A stretch of 6,111 bases of DNA from Candidatus Heimdallarchaeota archaeon (GTDB taxonomy: Archaea > Asgardarchaeota > Heimdallarchaeia > Hodarchaeales > LC-3): positions 1 to 6,111 of the forward strand of contig DAHXPE010000171.1 in NCBI GenBank assembly GCA_027364495.1. The letters run 5' to 3'. A model generated the notes under the pieces. It saw only the letters and a list, made by a program, of their open reading frames with translations, was not told the DNA's origin and made no database searches. Below are positions 5,780-6,111 of this stretch, in pieces. The position numbers and the translations under genes are program-made. How positions within the stretch are numbered: the stretch's first letter is position 1; each line of letters begins with the position of its first letter.

Positions 5780-5854
5780 TTATTCTTGTACTAACTCCGT
5801 TTTATCATGTGACCTTAATCAGTGGTAATTCGACTACTGCATCTTTTACACCCC

Positions 5855-5893
5855 TCTCTCATACAATAACCATTGAAATGACTAAGTATAGCA
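5855..5893. repeat. 39-bp direct repeat, copy 1
   Basis: Begins tctctcatacaataaccatt and ends gactaagtatagca. It is identical over all 39 positions to the copy at 5929-5967; the flanking bases differ on both sides, so these are the exact limits. An internal dyad is present: CATT-GA-AATG at 5871-5880, inside ATAC (5861-5864) and GTAT (5886-5889), nearly co-centred. The orientation of any function is unknown. Confidence 0.95.
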
Positions 5894-5928
5894 TGTATCG
5901 TTATTAAAAGTTCCATTATAATTTTTTA

Positions 5929-5967
5929 TCTCTCATACAATAACCATTGAAATGACTAAGTATAGCA
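5929..5967. repeat. 39-bp direct repeat, copy 2
   Basis: Perfect second copy of the element at 5855-5893, in the same orientation, with 35 bp of unrelated AT-rich sequence between (5894-5928), giving a 74-bp period. No third copy, even degenerate, is found at the expected offsets on either side (about 5781 and 6003). The 39/35 geometry is within the CRISPR range, but two copies and no cas genes leave the identity open. Confidence 0.95.
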
Positions 5968-6111
5968 GTTATAATTATACAAGTGAAATTGACGTTTCGA
6001 AAAATTTTTCTCTGAATGCGAGTATTTGCACTTAATTCTTATCAATTTCCTTTTTCCCTAAACAAGTAGGTCAAAGATGTGATGATTAATTAAAAATTTT
6101 CCACAAGTTTT

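Larger units (their letters stand above)
5780..6111. other. Right-end non-coding region with a repeat pair
   Basis: This stretch of 332 bp contains no convincing gene on either strand. It holds the lost 5' end of the GNAT gene (about 5780-5808), two copies of a 39-bp direct repeat, and an AT-rich remainder. The longest frame at the right edge is a 17-codon minus-strand tail ending at TAG (6058-6060), too short to call. No cas gene, tRNA or transposase fragment is visible. Confidence 0.65.

Noticed and set aside
5855..5967. Repeat as a Cas12a-type crRNA repeat, because its end (gactaagtatag) recalls the ctactaagtgtag hairpin
   Set aside because: The stem is only three base pairs here against five in Cas12a repeats, the final bases differ, and no nuclease gene is present.
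6058..6111. 17-codon minus-strand frame open to the right edge, ending in TAG
   Set aside because: Could be the 3' end of a gene beyond the window, but it is too short and featureless to support.

Overview
The window looks archaeal: AT-rich chromosomal DNA with short intergenic gaps and information-processing genes of archaeal/eukaryotic type (SRP19, a TFE-beta/RPC39-type Fe-S domain, an FtsJ/Trm7-like 2'-O-methyltransferase, Trm1, a GPN-loop GTPase). The low GC, the basic tail on SRP19 and the zinc-ribbon Trm1 would fit an Asgard-type archaeon, but that assignment is inference and needs a whole-protein tree.

Layout. 1-1032 (+) is the 3' part of a gene that begins before the window; it encodes a winged-helix-like segment followed by a long helical region of unknown function. 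It converges, with a 6-bp gap, on a PhnN-like ribose 1,5-bisphosphate phosphokinase gene (1039-1641, -). A very AT-rich 350-bp divergent spacer (about 1642-1990) separates phnN from a compact four-gene plus-strand cluster: srp19 (1991-2431), a 63-aa stand-alone Fe-S domain matching the C-terminus of RPC39/TFE-beta (2480-2671), rlmE/ftsJ (2701-3327) and trm1 (3296-4513, overlapping rlmE by 32 bp). Trm1 converges with a 12-bp gap on a GPN-loop GTPase gene (4526-5293, -). Beyond it lies a GNAT acetyltransferase gene (5396-5692, -) whose natural N-terminus is readable upstream but cut off by a stop codon, so it looks 5'-damaged. The last 332 bp hold no convincing gene. They contain a perfect 39-bp direct repeat in two copies separated by 35 bp, which has the dimensions of a one-spacer CRISPR unit but no cas genes in view.

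How it fits together. The central cluster joins protein targeting (SRP19), transcription (the Fe-S domain) and RNA modification (RlmE-like and Trm1 methyltransferases), with the convergent GPN GTPase as a possible RNA polymerase assembly factor. PhnN would feed ribose 1,5-bisphosphate into PRPP. The items most worth a second look are the minimal TFE-beta Fe-S protein, the 39-bp repeat pair, the damaged GNAT gene and the unknown winged-helix/helical protein at the left edge.
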